Shown piece by piece: positions 51,201 to 61,356 of a DNA stretch of 64,000 nucleotides. Both the position numbers and the translations under genes were made by a program. The DNA is from Mycolicibacterium vinylchloridicum. Lineage in GTDB: Bacteria > Actinomycetota > Actinomycetes > Mycobacteriales > Mycobacteriaceae. Numbering within the stretch: position 1 is the stretch's first letter; every line of letters starts with the position of its first letter. The stretch is from contig NZ_JACBJQ010000002.1 of the NCBI RefSeq assembly GCF_013404075.1, positions 62,001 to 126,000 on the forward strand, given 5' to 3'. The notes under the pieces were generated by a model. That model worked only from the letters and a program-made list of their open reading frames with translations. It was not told the DNA's origin and made no database searches.

Positions 51201-51788
51201 GATGCCGAGCACCAAGACGATGGCACTCGCGAAGATCCACAGCACCCCGCGGGTGAATCGGATGGCCGCGCCCGCCCTGTTGTTGGCGTCGTCGACGGCC
51301 TTGACCGTCGCCTGTTCGATCTGGCGCAATTGATCTTCCAGCACCGCCACCTGTCCTGCGAGATCCCTTGCGGAAGCCGCTGCCTGCTCGGCATTCTGGA
51401 CGTTCTGCAGTTCTGCTCGATAGTTCGCCTGGAAGGCGGTCCAGGTTGCCAACGCCTGCTGGTACTGCAGCCGGACGCCACCGTCTGTCTCTACTTCGGC
51501 ACCCGACCGAAGTTCGGTATCGACAGCCTTGTCGCGTTCGTCCAGCGTGGCTCTGAGCTCGCCCCGCCGAGCGGGATCGGTCGAGAACACGTAGCGGTCG
51601 TGCGCCACGAGCAATGCCTGGAGATCCCGCTGGGTGTCGAGTGCCGCAACTTGGGCATTCCTCGCCTCAGAACGTTCCTCGTAGAGCGAGGTTATCCGGG
51701 CGAGTTGCACGGTGTAGAGCGTGTTCGCCAAGATGACCGCAAGGATGGCGGCCCCGCCCCCGGCCGCCAATCGAGTCATGAGCTTCAT
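48273..51788 (-). CDS. Hybrid histidine kinase with CHASE3-like sensor, GAF, long coiled coil and three receivers
   Basis: A 1171-residue membrane kinase. TM1 (about 7-27) and TM2 (about 180-202) flank a helical extracytoplasmic sensor of CHASE3/4-helix-bundle type. Then come a GAF domain (about 225-375), a Glu/Gln-rich coiled coil (about 385-470), HisKA with His487 ([15 protein letters not shown]), HATPase ([30 protein letters not shown]) and three receivers with phospho-acceptors Asp819, Asp942 and Asp1089. It is six bases after the receiver-GGDEF-EAL gene and overlaps cheR. EEL/QEEEL repeats in the coil are possible CheR/CheB targets. Confidence 0.92.
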   Translation of the reverse strand: MKLMTRLAAGGGAAILAVILANTLYTVQLARITSLYEERSEARNAQVAALDTQRDLQALLVAHDRYVFSTDPARRGELRATLDERDKAVDTELRSGAEVETDGGVRLQYQQALATWTAFQANYRAELQNVQNAEQAAASARDLAGQVAVLEDQLRQIEQATVKAVDDANNRAGAAIRFTRGVLWIFASAIVLVLGIVMFFMARNIHRAVTGAAEANEKARRSKEIQADLMTEVQGATDLATAGVTIVSRTAEALGAKHGALYLRQSDDDQFALIASYAFHRRKDLPTSFGMGDGLVGQCALEGNRIEVSAPGDYVEIVSGLGKTEPVSLILMPIKFESEVHGVLELAALKEFTADDIELLESIAVGAGVAISAIESAEKTRELLQLSQAQTEELQAQEEELRTANEQLVRREDQLSAQNAELEATTEELRSQQEELRASSERLESQAQTLEHKNSELHRLSQTLEAKAEELAVSSRYKSEFLANMSHELRTPLNSILILAGLLADSDDQLTAKQQEFAETIQQSGKDLLNLIDEVLDLAKVESGSLRLEREVIDVGELVEFLDRTFGPIAEHKGIGYRVLLADNAPRQLTSDYTRVKQIAKNLVANAIKFTDSGTVSVELSAAGDEHGAAGDGYLALAVVDTGIGIDPEDHHLIFESFQQAGKGSARQYGGTGLGLAISRELARNLGGEITLRSAPGEGSTFTCYLPVDAAPSESAERATVPSHSAAPPPSGSNGERPSAEGPSENPAALGRIEDVDTSAVVWPQGTKPVLLVVEDDPVFAGMLAELAKEAGFDAVITPSGRMALALAKEHKPAAITLDIGLPDMAGWVVLDVLKHDLATRHIPVNVISGSNDDGRGRRMGAIHTVNKPADIGELRSMFTAVADFLKPGPRHVLVAEDDASQRQVVKHMIESDDIAITCVGTGQQVLAELAGATSYDCLVLDLGLPDIDGIDLIERIKGQLQEKSLPVIVHTGRELTTAETQRLEVLASAIVLKNAKSPERLLDETALFLHRVANDMPDSAREILSNPRRIDESLEGNTVLLVDDDVRNVFSLGSALKRYGIKVIPASNGQEGIDSLAAHPEVGLVLMDIMMPVMDGYEAMRRIRAETRWRSLPIVALTAKAMKGDRQKCLDAGASDYVTKPVDMDQLTSVLRVWLASRPRREQKTSSASE

Positions 51789-51794
51789 ATCACC

Positions 51795-54404
51795 CTAGCC
51801 TTTGCCGGTATCACCGCTGGTTGCCAAGACCACCGCCCAGTTCTTCACCTCTGCAGCCAGATCCACCGCCTCGATCGGATGCGCGTACGAGAATCCTTGC
51901 TGTAGCGGGCATCCCGCTTCACGGAGCCATTCGGCCTGCTTCTGATTCTCCACGCCCTCGGCAATCAGGTCGACCTGCATATACGACGCCAGAGCAATCT
52001 GGCTACGCACCAGTCGCTGTACGCGTTGGTCGTCGTGTACTTCGGCGACAAATGTACGATCGATCTTCAACCAATCGACCGGGGTGTGAAGCAGATTCGT
52101 CATGCTGGCGTGGTCGATACCGAAATCGTCTATCGCCAGATTGAATCCGATGCCCCTGGCACGGCGCAACGCCGACCGCGCCGCGGCGGGATCGCCATAG
52201 AACGTCCGCTCGGTGAGTTCCAGACAGATGTTCTCCGCGGGTATCTCACTGCTTTCCTGAGCATCGATCAAGTCTTGGAGGAAGCGCTCGTCGAGTACGT
52301 GATCCGGCGATACGTTCACATGGAGCTTCAGGTCACTTCTACCCAATGAGGCAAAGTCGGCAAAACTGCGAGCAATGATCCATCGGCTCAGCGCACCGAT
52401 CTGTCCAGCGCTCTCGGCCAACGCGATGATGTCCGTTGCAGGCATCTCTTCGTCGCCGACCCGCCAGCGCACCAGTGCTTCAAGGCCGAAAAGTGCTCCG
52501 GTGGCCGAGTTTACGATCGGCTGATACGCCATCCGGAACTCGGATCGCGTGATGGCGCCGGCCACCTCCGATCGCAGATCCACCTCGCCCTGATGCCGCG
52601 ACCCGATCAGATCGGTGTAGAGCACACCCGTATCCAGTCGATTCTTCTTCGACTCGAACATGGCCATATCTGCCTGCGACAACAACTCCTCGGGCGAACG
52701 AGCGCTCGCGCCAAGACACGAAATACCCATGCTCAAAGACGGATTCAGGGTGACGTTCTTACATCGCACCGGTGCTTCCTGTACCCGGTCGAGGATCCGG
52801 TTGCCTGCCGCGACGGCGGCGCCGGTCGACGGCACGTCTTCGAGCAGGACGATGAACTCGTCGCCGCCGATTCGGCAGACCAGCGCGTCATTGCCGGCCG
52901 CCGACCGAAGGCGGGTCGCAATTTCGACGAGCAGTTCATCCCCGGTGTCGTGACCGTAGGTGTCGTTGACCGCCTTGAACCTGTTGACATCCATGTACAG
53001 CAGCGCCGCGAGTTTCCCGTCCTGCTGACGGGAGAGCAGCGCGAGTCGCTCGTTGAGCTGGCGCCGATTGGCCAGATCGGTGAGCGGGTCGTGGCTGGCC
53101 AGATGACTGATCACCAGCTGGGCTTGCTTGATCTCCGTCAAGTCGTGAACCACCACCGCGACGTGCAAATCGACGGAGTCGCCGATCGGCGACAACGTGA
53201 TCGCGACATCCACCGGACGGCGAGTGCCGGCGGCGAATGTCATCTCGAGCGACACTTCCTGCTGGGTTGCCAGGGTGACGGCCAGCTGCCCGTGCAACCG
53301 CTCTCGGTGAGCGTCGACGGCAAAATCCAGGATCGACCGGCCGATCAACGTGTCGGAGTGCCCACTGAACAGGGCGGTTGCGGCCTTGTTGCAACTGCGG
53401 ATGGCACCTGAGACATCGACGGCGAGGATCGCGTCACCGGTGGCCTGCATGACGGCGGCATACTCGGTCTGGAGCCGGTATAGCGTCGCATTGGAGATTG
53501 CGAGTGCGGCTGCCACAGACGTGCCGCGGAATCTGGCGGAGTCGACCTCCGAGAAGGCGGGGCCATCGGGCCGGCCGAGGCACAGAATGCCGACGCGTTC
53601 ACTGCGGGCCGTCAACTCCTGGACCAGGATGGCCTCGCCAGGCATCGGAGTTTGTACCGTGCCGGTCGCCTGCTCGACAAGCCATGCCTGCATCAGCTCT
53701 GACCGTCGGCCCGGCTCTGTGTAGGAGAACGAGTCATGCCAGTCACCGTTTGGACCGGGTAGACGCAAGAGGCACTCCGCATCGAACATCTGGCCCAGCT
53801 CGGTGACGATCGTCTTCTCCAGGGACACCAGGTCGATGCTGGCCTCGGAGAAGATGTTGGTCAGCCGTTCCCTCCGCCGGGTGAATGCCAGCTCATCTCG
53901 CTGGCGGCTCTCGGCGGCCCGGGCAATCTGCAGCTGCTGCTCGTGCAGACGCGCAGCCTCGGTGCGCAGGCGGGCGAAGGACCGGTCCAGCTCCAACAAT
54001 GCTTTGACTTTCGCGTACAGCACCGCCGAGGAGACCGGCTTGAGCAGATAGTCGACAGCTCCGAGGTCGTAGCCGCGATTGAGATCCTTATCGTCCGCCT
54101 GACCGGTGAGAAAGATGATGGGCGTCGACGCCAGTTCATCTGCTTCCCGGATGAGCTGCGCGGTCTCGAATCCCCCCATCCCGGGCATATTGATGTCCAG
54201 AACGATCACGGCGACTTTGCACTGCAGCAGCGTGGTGAGCGCTTCTTCGCCCGAACCAGCCTGCATGAGGTCGCAATCCAGCGGGGTCAGGACCGTGCAC
54301 AGCAGGTCGCGCAGCCGCGCATCGTCGTCGACAACCAAGACGGTTTGTTTGCTGTCAGCTGCCGTGGGCGCCGGCTCGACATCATCGCCCACTGCGGGGT
54401 CCAC
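51795..54404 (-). CDS. Receiver-GAF-PAS-GGDEF-EAL cyclic-di-GMP response regulator
   Basis: An 869-residue protein. GTG 54404 is preferred because GGGGGAG lies seven bases upstream; in-frame starts up to TTG 54485 exist. Layout: receiver (phospho-Asp near residue 70, VAVIVLDINMPGMGG), GAF-like (about 190-300), PAS (about 313-425), GGDEF (about 428-593, intact CRIGGDEFIVLLED) and EAL (about 608-853, intact FGLEALVRWRV, IAEGVEN). The DDFG motif reads IDDFGIDHASM. It is the likely output of the downstream kinase, making or degrading cyclic-di-GMP on phosphorylation. Confidence 0.9.
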   Translation of the reverse strand: MDPAVGDDVEPAPTAADSKQTVLVVDDDARLRDLLCTVLTPLDCDLMQAGSGEEALTTLLQCKVAVIVLDINMPGMGGFETAQLIREADELASTPIIFLTGQADDKDLNRGYDLGAVDYLLKPVSSAVLYAKVKALLELDRSFARLRTEAARLHEQQLQIARAAESRQRDELAFTRRRERLTNIFSEASIDLVSLEKTIVTELGQMFDAECLLRLPGPNGDWHDSFSYTEPGRRSELMQAWLVEQATGTVQTPMPGEAILVQELTARSERVGILCLGRPDGPAFSEVDSARFRGTSVAAALAISNATLYRLQTEYAAVMQATGDAILAVDVSGAIRSCNKAATALFSGHSDTLIGRSILDFAVDAHRERLHGQLAVTLATQQEVSLEMTFAAGTRRPVDVAITLSPIGDSVDLHVAVVVHDLTEIKQAQLVISHLASHDPLTDLANRRQLNERLALLSRQQDGKLAALLYMDVNRFKAVNDTYGHDTGDELLVEIATRLRSAAGNDALVCRIGGDEFIVLLEDVPSTGAAVAAGNRILDRVQEAPVRCKNVTLNPSLSMGISCLGASARSPEELLSQADMAMFESKKNRLDTGVLYTDLIGSRHQGEVDLRSEVAGAITRSEFRMAYQPIVNSATGALFGLEALVRWRVGDEEMPATDIIALAESAGQIGALSRWIIARSFADFASLGRSDLKLHVNVSPDHVLDERFLQDLIDAQESSEIPAENICLELTERTFYGDPAAARSALRRARGIGFNLAIDDFGIDHASMTNLLHTPVDWLKIDRTFVAEVHDDQRVQRLVRSQIALASYMQVDLIAEGVENQKQAEWLREAGCPLQQGFSYAHPIEAVDLAAEVKNWAVVLATSGDTGKG

Positions 54405-54689
54405 TGATAGCTCCCCCGCCTCGTCCGGAACAAGCACGCCGACTTCCACCCCCCCTGGATCCCCGTGAACCAGTTTGTCCCACAATTGTGCGCTCGGTCA
54501 GCCCTCCTGAGGACGCCGATCGCGAAGTTCGCGAATTCAGCAATCGAGGGATCGTAGCGTCCTTCCTGCCTGTACTTGATGTGCAGCACGGGCGTGCCCT
54601 CTTCGGGGAGCGTCTTTCTTCGCTGCGCGTGGTCAGTGGCACGCTCCGGAACAGTCTGTGCAGCAGCGTGTTTCGCTGTGATTGCGCGC

Positions 54690-55239
54690 GGGACGGCGAC
54701 CGCGGCCGCCGCGGCCCGAGCACGACCATCGGTGCGGTGATGCCGACGTCGGGCTCGATCGTGACCAACAGCACGGGCAGACCGAAACCCAGCTAGGTGC
54801 CGGCCCAGAAGACGCTGGTCAGCGTGCCGCGCAGCCGGGTAGGTGACAGTACCGAATCCGATTGCCGCGGCCAGCGCGCCGGCGGCCCCGGGCAGTGGAC
54901 CGCTGGCACCTGGACCGGGGCCGGGCTGAACTGCGCGATGAGCGCAGAAACGACAGGGCCACAACCGAATCCGGCACTCAGTGAGACACCGGCCAATACC
55001 GAACCGGATCCGCCACCGAGATCGGCGCGCCATGCGGCACCCGCGCTCATCGCCACCCCCACACCGACGCCGAATGCACCGTCGAGCGAGGCCCTTCCCA
55101 ACCCTTCGCTTCGCGCCAGCACCGGGAGGAGCGCCGTGAAATGGTTCGCCGCCCAACCGGTGGCGAAAAGCAGCCGAGGACCGCTCGCGCACACCCTCCA
55201 TGGATCGTTGCCACCAAGTCGGCGAAAGTCGCCTAGCAC
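54690..55239 (-). pseudogene. Decayed MFS transporter gene
   Basis: On the complement the frame reads RLLFATGWAANHFTALLPVL, LGRASLDGAFGVGVGVAMSA, GAAWRADLGGGSGSVLAGVS and LSAGFGCGPVVSALIAQF, which is the start of an actinobacterial MFS transporter with an internal deletion: TM1 and the first loop join directly to a later segment. After further loss the frame gives LTSVFWAGT, an in-frame TAG at 54793-54795, then LGFGLPVLLVTIEPDVGITA. About 180 residues remain of an expected 400. The outer limits are approximate. Confidence 0.7.
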
Positions 55240-55304
55240 CCAACAGTCGCACCGGCCCCGGCATTCCAGTGCAGAGTGGCTGGCCGTGCGGTCTACTAGT
55301 GGCT

Positions 55305-57422
55305 ATGCGGTTCGAGGGGGACGGCGAGCCTGCCTCAGACGACGGGGCGGAGATTCCCGTCGAGCTCATCGGCACCCTGCTGAGCCTGCTGCGGACGCGG
55401 CTGGGGCTCGATACCGCGTGGCTGTCCTCCTTTCGCGACGGCATGCAAACGATGGAGATTCTCGACGGCGATACCCAGGCGGTGAATCTCTCGACGGGTG
55501 ACCGATCCTCGCTGTCGGGCTCGTATTGCGTGCGGGTCATCGACGGCCGGCTTCCCGCGATCATTCCGGACACGGCGGCCAATCAGACAACCGCCGCACT
55601 GCCGGTCACCGGCGATTGGAATCTCGGTGCCTATGTGGGTGTGCCGGTGCTCAGCCCCGCCGGTGCGACGATCGGGATGGTATGCGCGGTCAGCCGTCAC
55701 GCCAAGCCCTATCTTGCCGACATCGACCTGCGCGTCGTCAAGCAGATCGCCGAACTGATCGGGACACTTATCGCATCCCCGGACAAGGGGCCCGACACCA
55801 CGGCGGCGCAGCGCGCGGCGATCCGAAAGGTGGTGTATCAGCGCGACTTCGAAGTGGTATTCCAACCTGTCCACGACATAACGTCCGGCAAGGTGATGGG
55901 TGTCGAAGCGCTCGCCCGCTTTCCGCACGCACCCTTCCGTCCCGACGCGTTCCTGGCACAGGCGGCGTTGTTGGGTTTGGGAATCGAGCTCGAGACGGCC
56001 ATCCTGGCCCGGGTCATCTCGCTGGTGCCGCGGCTCCCGGAGGACATCTTCGTCGCGATGAACCTCTCGCCGGGCGCGGCGCTGGTGGCTCCGTGGGCCC
56101 AGATGCTCGCCGACGTCGACGCATCCCGAATCGTGCTGGAACTCACCGAGCATGACGCCGTCCTGGATTACGGCGCACTCGAGGAAGCGCTGGAGCCATG
56201 CCGGTCACGGGGTGTCCGGATCGCCGTCGACGACGTCGGTGCCGGATTCTCCTCGTTCTCACATGTTCTCGAGTTGAGCCCCGAGTTCGTCAAGATCGAC
56301 CAGTCGATCACCCGCCACATCGACGTCGACGATGCCCGGCGGCGGCTGGCGCATGCCATCGCCGAGCTTGCAGGGCAGATGGGCGCCACCGTGATCGCCG
56401 AAGGCGTTGAGAGCCAAGGCGAACTCGACACCGTCGGCGCCGTCGGGATCACGGCAGTTCAAGGTTTCTACCTCAGTCGCCCACGGCCCCTCGGCCACGG
56501 GTTCGCGCCTGCCGAATTCACCGCTGAGCCTGCCGACCTGCTTCGCACCGAAGTGGACCTGCTCGGAGAGCGGCGATTCGAGCTGGCCCTTGCCCACTCG
56601 CCCATCGGTATGGCCGTCGTCGGACTCGACGGGTCGTTCCTGCGCACCAATCGAGCGTTGCGTGCCATGCTCGGATACAGCAAATGGGAGTTGGCCGAAC
56701 TCACATTTCAGGAGATCACCCATCCGGACGATCTGGACGCCGACGTGGCCCTGCTGCGGGAATGCGTGGAAGGCCGCCGGCGCTCCTACCGAATCGACAA
56801 GCGATACATCGCGTCGGACGGCAGCATCGTGTGGGGTGCCCTCACCGTCGTCATCGTGCACGCCCCGCGAGACCGGCCGCGCTACTTCGTCTCTCAGATC
56901 GTCGATGTGACCGCCGACCGGATCCGGGAGGCCGACCTGGCCCGTCAAGCGACCACCGATCCACTCACCGCGATCGCCAACCGGTCGGCGGGCTGGAACC
57001 GCCTCGAACAGCTCGAAGCGAGTGACGCGGGCTACGGGATCTTGTTCTGCGATATCGAGCGATTCAAAGCCGTCAACGATCAGCACGGACACCGCGCGGG
57101 GGATCGATTGCTGGTCGAGGTGGCCTGCCGCCTGCGCGAAGCCGTCGGTGACGGGAACATGGTCGCCCGGTGGGGCGGCGACGAATTCCTGGTCATCACC
57201 GAGTCGGTCGACGAGTCGGAGCTGACGCGCCTGGCTGACCAGATCACGCATGACCTCGACCGCAAGCCCGTCACCCTCGGCGAGGGTACCCAGGTCTCGG
57301 TCGGCCTGACGATCGGCCGCGCAGCCCACCGCCCCGGCGACGGGCGCACGGTCGACACGGTGCTCGACCTCGCAGACCGCGCCATGTACGAGATCCGGCA
57401 ACACCGATACGACCGGCTCTAG
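55305..57422 (+). CDS. GAF-EAL-PAS-GGDEF cyclic-di-GMP turnover protein
   Basis: A 705-residue protein from ATG 55305. A GAF domain (about 15-155) is followed by an EAL domain (about 165-410: VVFQPVHDI, VMGVEALARF, VLELTEHD, AVDDVGAGFSSFSHVL, VKIDQSI, IAEGVES), then PAS (about 425-550) and a C-terminal GGDEF domain (WGGDEFLVITES). Both catalytic signatures look intact. EAL precedes GGDEF, the reverse of the neighbouring protein. It is divergent from that protein across the MFS pseudogene. Confidence 0.9.
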   Translation: MRFEGDGEPASDDGAEIPVELIGTLLSLLRTRLGLDTAWLSSFRDGMQTMEILDGDTQAVNLSTGDRSSLSGSYCVRVIDGRLPAIIPDTAANQTTAALPVTGDWNLGAYVGVPVLSPAGATIGMVCAVSRHAKPYLADIDLRVVKQIAELIGTLIASPDKGPDTTAAQRAAIRKVVYQRDFEVVFQPVHDITSGKVMGVEALARFPHAPFRPDAFLAQAALLGLGIELETAILARVISLVPRLPEDIFVAMNLSPGAALVAPWAQMLADVDASRIVLELTEHDAVLDYGALEEALEPCRSRGVRIAVDDVGAGFSSFSHVLELSPEFVKIDQSITRHIDVDDARRRLAHAIAELAGQMGATVIAEGVESQGELDTVGAVGITAVQGFYLSRPRPLGHGFAPAEFTAEPADLLRTEVDLLGERRFELALAHSPIGMAVVGLDGSFLRTNRALRAMLGYSKWELAELTFQEITHPDDLDADVALLRECVEGRRRSYRIDKRYIASDGSIVWGALTVVIVHAPRDRPRYFVSQIVDVTADRIREADLARQATTDPLTAIANRSAGWNRLEQLEASDAGYGILFCDIERFKAVNDQHGHRAGDRLLVEVACRLREAVGDGNMVARWGGDEFLVITESVDESELTRLADQITHDLDRKPVTLGEGTQVSVGLTIGRAAHRPGDGRTVDTVLDLADRAMYEIRQHRYDRL

Positions 57423-57441
57423 CCAGCAGTGGCGACGAAAG

Positions 57442-57921
57442 TCATGCGCTACCAACGGTAGTGAGCTGGTCCGTCGACTCGTCATCCAGCACGGGGATCT
57501 CCTGCAGCTTGCGCTTCATGCTCGCAACACGACGCAGCTGAGCGGCCATGTTCATCGAAGTGAGCATCGGGATGCCGCCGATGAAGGTCCGAAACGATGG
57601 GTTGCCGCCGTCGAGGTGCAGCATGAACAGGCAGCCCACCACGTAGAAGAACCCCATGGTGAACAGGGCCGCAGGAATCGCGTAAGCCAGTGGCGACCGC
57701 GCATCGGCTACCAGCTCGCTGGCATAGTCGAATTCGTCTCGCGTAAGTGGTTCGCGCTTACGGACTTTCGCCAGAACAGCCTTGTGTGCGCCTACTTGGT
57801 CGCCCAGCGGGTGGGAGGCCCGTCGCTCCAGCCTGCTGATGTAGACGAAGACGCACGCGGCAAAGACGATCGCCATGACGGCAGCCAGAATCGTGAGATC
57901 ACCCCAAGGGCCGAGATTCAC
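57442..57921 (-). CDS. Small membrane protein coupled to the second mmpL
   Basis: A 159-residue protein from GTG 57921, with AGGAG upstream. The start codon overlaps the mmpL stop (GTGA). It has TM1 ([20 protein letters not shown]), a charged cytoplasmic loop ([20 protein letters not shown]), TM2 ([20 protein letters not shown]) and a helical tail ([20 protein letters not shown]). The family is not recognised. Coupling to mmpL suggests it acts with the transporter; the first cassette has no such partner. Confidence 0.75.
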   Translation of the reverse strand: MNLGPWGDLTILAAVMAIVFAACVFVYISRLERRASHPLGDQVGAHKAVLAKVRKREPLTRDEFDYASELVADARSPLAYAIPAALFTMGFFYVVGCLFMLHLDGGNPSFRTFIGGIPMLTSMNMAAQLRRVASMKRKLQEIPVLDDESTDQLTTVGSA

Positions 57922-60809
57922 GTGGTCTCTCCTCCCGTTTGTGTTTTGGCGATCGCGTCGCCGTCTTCCCATAGCAGTAACTGACGCACGGATTGCCGTG
58001 TTCCATACGGACGAAGCATCGAACTGGCGGGGCGGGGCCGCACCTTGAGCGGCCACCAGAACCACCGGCCGAGTAGGGCTGCGACTGCCGGGGTCATGAA
58101 CGACCGAACGATGAGGGTGTCGAACAGCAGACCGAGGGCGATCGTCGTGCCGATCTGACCGAGAATCCGCAAGTCGGCGAAGATGAACGATGCCATCGTC
58201 GCCGCGAACACCAGCCCGGCCGCCGTCACCACCGCTCCGGAACCGGCCATCGCCCGGATGATGCCGGTGTTCAACCCGGCGTGGATCTCCTCCTGGAATC
58301 GGGATATCAACAGCAGGTTGTAATCCGATCCCACGGCGAGCAACAGAATGATGGCCAGCGCCAACACAATCCAGAACAGATGAATGCCAAAAATGTCCTG
58401 CCAGATCAGGACGGACAGCCCGAACGACGCACCCAACGACAGTGCCACGGTGCCGACGATCACGAAGGCGGCGACGATGCTACGGGTGATGAACATCATG
58501 ACGAGCAGGATCAGGCTGAGCGCCGCGATCCCGGCGATCATCAGGTCGTATTTGGCCCCGTCTTGAATGTCCTTGTAGGTGGCCGCGGTTCCGGCCAGAT
58601 AGATCTTGGACCCGGCGAGCGGCGTGCCCTTGACGGCTTCCTGTGCGGCATGACGGATCGAGTCGATATGCGAGATGCCTTCGGGCGTAGCGGGGTCGCC
58701 GTCATGGGTGATGATCATCCGGGCGGCTTTGCCGTCTGGTGAGAGGAATAGCTTGAGCCCACGCTGGAATTCAGGATTGGTGAACGCCTCGGGCGGTAGG
58801 TAGAACGTGTCGTCGGTCTTCGACGCGTCGTACGCCTGGCCCAGGGCGGTCGAATTCTGCAGCGCCGCCTGTGCCTGGTCGTTGATGCCCGAGTTGGTGG
58901 CGTAGTTGGTCAGCGTCAGGTCTCGGTTGGTCTCTTGAGTCTGGATCTGTGGCGGGATCAAGGCGAGCAGCTTCGGTTGCAGTGCATCGAGTTTCGCGAT
59001 GCTGCCCGCGACGTTGCCGAGCTGATCGGTCAGCGCGTCGATACCGTCGAGAGCGTCGAACAGCGAGCGCAACGCCGCGCAGACGGGAATGTCGTAGCAG
59101 TGCGGTTCCCAATAGAAGTAGTTGCGCAGCGGCCGGAAGAAGTCGTCGAAGTTGGCGATCTTGTCGCGCAGGTCCTGGGCGGTGGCGACGGTGGCCTGGA
59201 ACGCTTTGGTCTGTTCGTCGGTGACTTCGCCGGACTGTTGCTGCAGCGCATACTGCTGGCGCAGAACGTCGATCGAGGTGTTGATGACGCCGACCTGCTT
59301 GAGCAGATCCGCGCTGCGGGCCTGCTGGAATGGCAGATTGTTGATCTGCCCGAGGCTGCCCGCGCTGACCTGGAACGGTATCGAGGTGTGGTCCAACGGG
59401 GTGCCCAGCGGCCGGGTGATCGACTGCACCTGCGCAATGCCGTCGCTGTGGAACACGGCTTTTGCGACTCGCTCGAGCAGGATCATGTCGGTGGAGTTGC
59501 GCAGGTCGTGGTCGGTTTCGATCATCAGCAGTTCGGGATTGAGCCGGGCCTGCGAGAAGTGCCGTTCGGCCGCGGTGTAGCCGACGTTGGCCGGAGCGTT
59601 GGCCGGCATATACCCGCGGGCGTCGTAACTGGTCTTGTAGGCCGGCAGGGCAATCAAACCGATCAGGGCGATGGCGACGGTCACCACCAGGATGGGCCCG
59701 GGCCAGCGCACGATGGCTGTGCCGATGCGCCGCCAGCCCTGGGTCCGCATGGGGCGCGCGGGTTCGAACAATCCGAAGTGGCGGCCGATGAGCAACAAGG
59801 CCGGCGCCAGGCTCAGCGCCGCGACGACGGCGACCAAGACGCCGATACCTGCCGGCACACCCAGGCTGTTGAAGTACGGCAGCCGGGTGAACATCAGACA
59901 CAACACCGCACCGGCGATCGTCAGGCCCGAGCCCAGAATGATGTGCGAGGTGCCGTGATACATCGTGTAGTACGCCGATACCCGGTCCCGCCCGGCGTAG
60001 CGGGCTTCGTGGAAGCGCCCGAGAAGGAATATCGCATAGTCGGTTCCGGCGGCGATCACCAAGAGCGTCAACAAGTTCGTCGAATACGTCGACAGCTCGA
60101 TGACGCCGGCGTTGGCGAGCACGGCGACCGACCCTCGCGACGCGGTCAGCTCGATCATCACGGTAAAGATGACGAAGAAGACGGTGGTGAGCCGGCGGTA
60201 GAGGAAGAACAACATCACCGCGATGACGCCGATGGTGATCAGGGTGGTTTTCAGGGTGCCGTGGCGGCCGACCTCGAACTGATCGGTGACCAGGGGCGCC
60301 GCGCCGGTGACGTAGGCCTTGAGGCCGGGCGGCGGCGGGTTGCTGTTGACGATGTCGCGCACCGAGTCGACCGACTCGTTGGCCAGCGACTCACCTTGGT
60401 TGCCTGCCAGGTACAGCTGCACCAGGGCCGCCTTGCCGTCGGCACTCTGTGAGCCCGCGGCGGTGAGGGGGTCGCCCCAGAAATCCTGGATGTGCTGGAC
60501 GTGTGCGGTGTCCTGCTGAAGCTTCTTGATCAGGCCGTCGTAGTAGTGGTGGGCCTGCGCGCCGAGCGGCTGGTCACCTTCCAGGACAATCATCGCCGAA
60601 CTGTCGGAGTCGAACTCGCCGAACACCTTGCCGATCCGTTTGGCGGCCTGCAACGACGGCGAATCCTGCGGACTCAGTGACACGTTGTGCTTTTCGGCGA
60701 CAGTCTCCAACTGCGGCACGAACACGTTGGTGACGACCGCGAGGCCCAGCCAGAACAGCGCGATGACGACCGAAAATCGGCGGATGAAGTCCGCGACTCG
60801 CTGGGTCAT
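57918..60809 (-). CDS. mmpL: MmpL-family RND transporter, second cassette
   Basis: A 963-residue MmpL with the same length and order of segments as the transporter at 32218: N-terminal TM ([20 protein letters not shown]), [16 protein letters not shown], a large second loop with [33 protein letters not shown] and the short tail [19 protein letters not shown]. Most of the loop is identical residue for residue to the first copy, so the cassettes come from duplication. Its ATG overlaps the mmpS stop. Confidence 0.93.
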   Translation of the reverse strand: MTQRVADFIRRFSVVIALFWLGLAVVTNVFVPQLETVAEKHNVSLSPQDSPSLQAAKRIGKVFGEFDSDSSAMIVLEGDQPLGAQAHHYYDGLIKKLQQDTAHVQHIQDFWGDPLTAAGSQSADGKAALVQLYLAGNQGESLANESVDSVRDIVNSNPPPPGLKAYVTGAAPLVTDQFEVGRHGTLKTTLITIGVIAVMLFFLYRRLTTVFFVIFTVMIELTASRGSVAVLANAGVIELSTYSTNLLTLLVIAAGTDYAIFLLGRFHEARYAGRDRVSAYYTMYHGTSHIILGSGLTIAGAVLCLMFTRLPYFNSLGVPAGIGVLVAVVAALSLAPALLLIGRHFGLFEPARPMRTQGWRRIGTAIVRWPGPILVVTVAIALIGLIALPAYKTSYDARGYMPANAPANVGYTAAERHFSQARLNPELLMIETDHDLRNSTDMILLERVAKAVFHSDGIAQVQSITRPLGTPLDHTSIPFQVSAGSLGQINNLPFQQARSADLLKQVGVINTSIDVLRQQYALQQQSGEVTDEQTKAFQATVATAQDLRDKIANFDDFFRPLRNYFYWEPHCYDIPVCAALRSLFDALDGIDALTDQLGNVAGSIAKLDALQPKLLALIPPQIQTQETNRDLTLTNYATNSGINDQAQAALQNSTALGQAYDASKTDDTFYLPPEAFTNPEFQRGLKLFLSPDGKAARMIITHDGDPATPEGISHIDSIRHAAQEAVKGTPLAGSKIYLAGTAATYKDIQDGAKYDLMIAGIAALSLILLVMMFITRSIVAAFVIVGTVALSLGASFGLSVLIWQDIFGIHLFWIVLALAIILLLAVGSDYNLLLISRFQEEIHAGLNTGIIRAMAGSGAVVTAAGLVFAATMASFIFADLRILGQIGTTIALGLLFDTLIVRSFMTPAVAALLGRWFWWPLKVRPRPASSMLRPYGTRQSVRQLLLWEDGDAIAKTQTGGETT

Positions 60810-61252
60810 CCGGACTTGTCCAGACAGTAGGTGAAGGCGTTCAGGGTGTTCACCGTGCGTTCGTCCTTGACGACGTCGTCGATCTTGATGCGGCAGCCGA
60901 TCGAGTCACTGTCGCCCTGGGCGGAGACGTTGACGAAGACCGCCGGTTGCGTGGTGGTGGTGTCGTAGGCCCACGGCAGGGTGACGTTGTCCGCGCGCTG
61001 GGGTTGAGCGTCAACGTCGGTGTAGGTGATCGTCGCGACCGTCCCCGGCGGCCCGAAAACCTCCATGACCACGTGCTTCGGGTTGAACGGGACGATGTCG
61101 TTGCCGGCGCCGCTGGGTGTCGAGGTGACGTCGTGGGAGCCGAAGATCCCGTGCAGGCGGTAGACGGCGAAACCCGCCACGGCTACCACCACCAGGGCCA
61201 CCAGCAGCATCCAGCGCTTGCTCAGTCGACGTCCGATCGAAACCCGCTGCAT
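60806..61252 (-). CDS. mmpS: MmpS-family membrane protein, second cassette
   Basis: A 148-residue MmpS with one N-terminal anchor ([20 protein letters not shown]) and a C-terminal domain nearly identical to that of the first cassette ([29 protein letters not shown]). It overlaps mmpL by four bases and would act as its periplasmic accessory subunit. Confidence 0.92.
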   Translation of the reverse strand: MQRVSIGRRLSKRWMLLVALVVVAVAGFAVYRLHGIFGSHDVTSTPSGAGNDIVPFNPKHVVMEVFGPPGTVATITYTDVDAQPQRADNVTLPWAYDTTTTQPAVFVNVSAQGDSDSIGCRIKIDDVVKDERTVNTLNAFTYCLDKSG

Positions 61253-61327
61253 CCGTGACCCTTTCGTGAGCGGCGACAGGCGCTGACGGTCGTGCCATTT
61301 TCCTAGGTCGGCTTATCAACTTAGTTG

Positions 61328-61356
61328 ACCGTACGGTACCGGACCGGACTCTACAA
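61328..61356 (-). promoter_or_regulatory. Promoter of the second mmpS-mmpL cassette
   Basis: Read leftward: TTGTAG (-35, complement of 61351-61356), 17 bases, then TACGGT (-10, complement of 61328-61333). The operator-like sequence at 61331-61349 lies in the spacer. A perfect TCAAC-TTA-GTTGA repeat sits just downstream at 61316-61328. Confidence 0.5.
61331..61349. promoter_or_regulatory. MmpSL-regulon operator, second cassette copy
   Basis: GTACGGTAC-C-GGACCGGAC (complement GTCCGGTCC-G-GTACCGTAC) contains the RTCC-N-GKACCGTAC core found before the TetR gene and the first mmpS. Its two arms match at 7 of 9 positions. Confidence 0.6.

Noticed and set aside
58935..60452. Open frame of about 500 codons antisense to the second mmpL
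   Set aside because: Shadow of the mmpL frame; no known domain and no start-site support.
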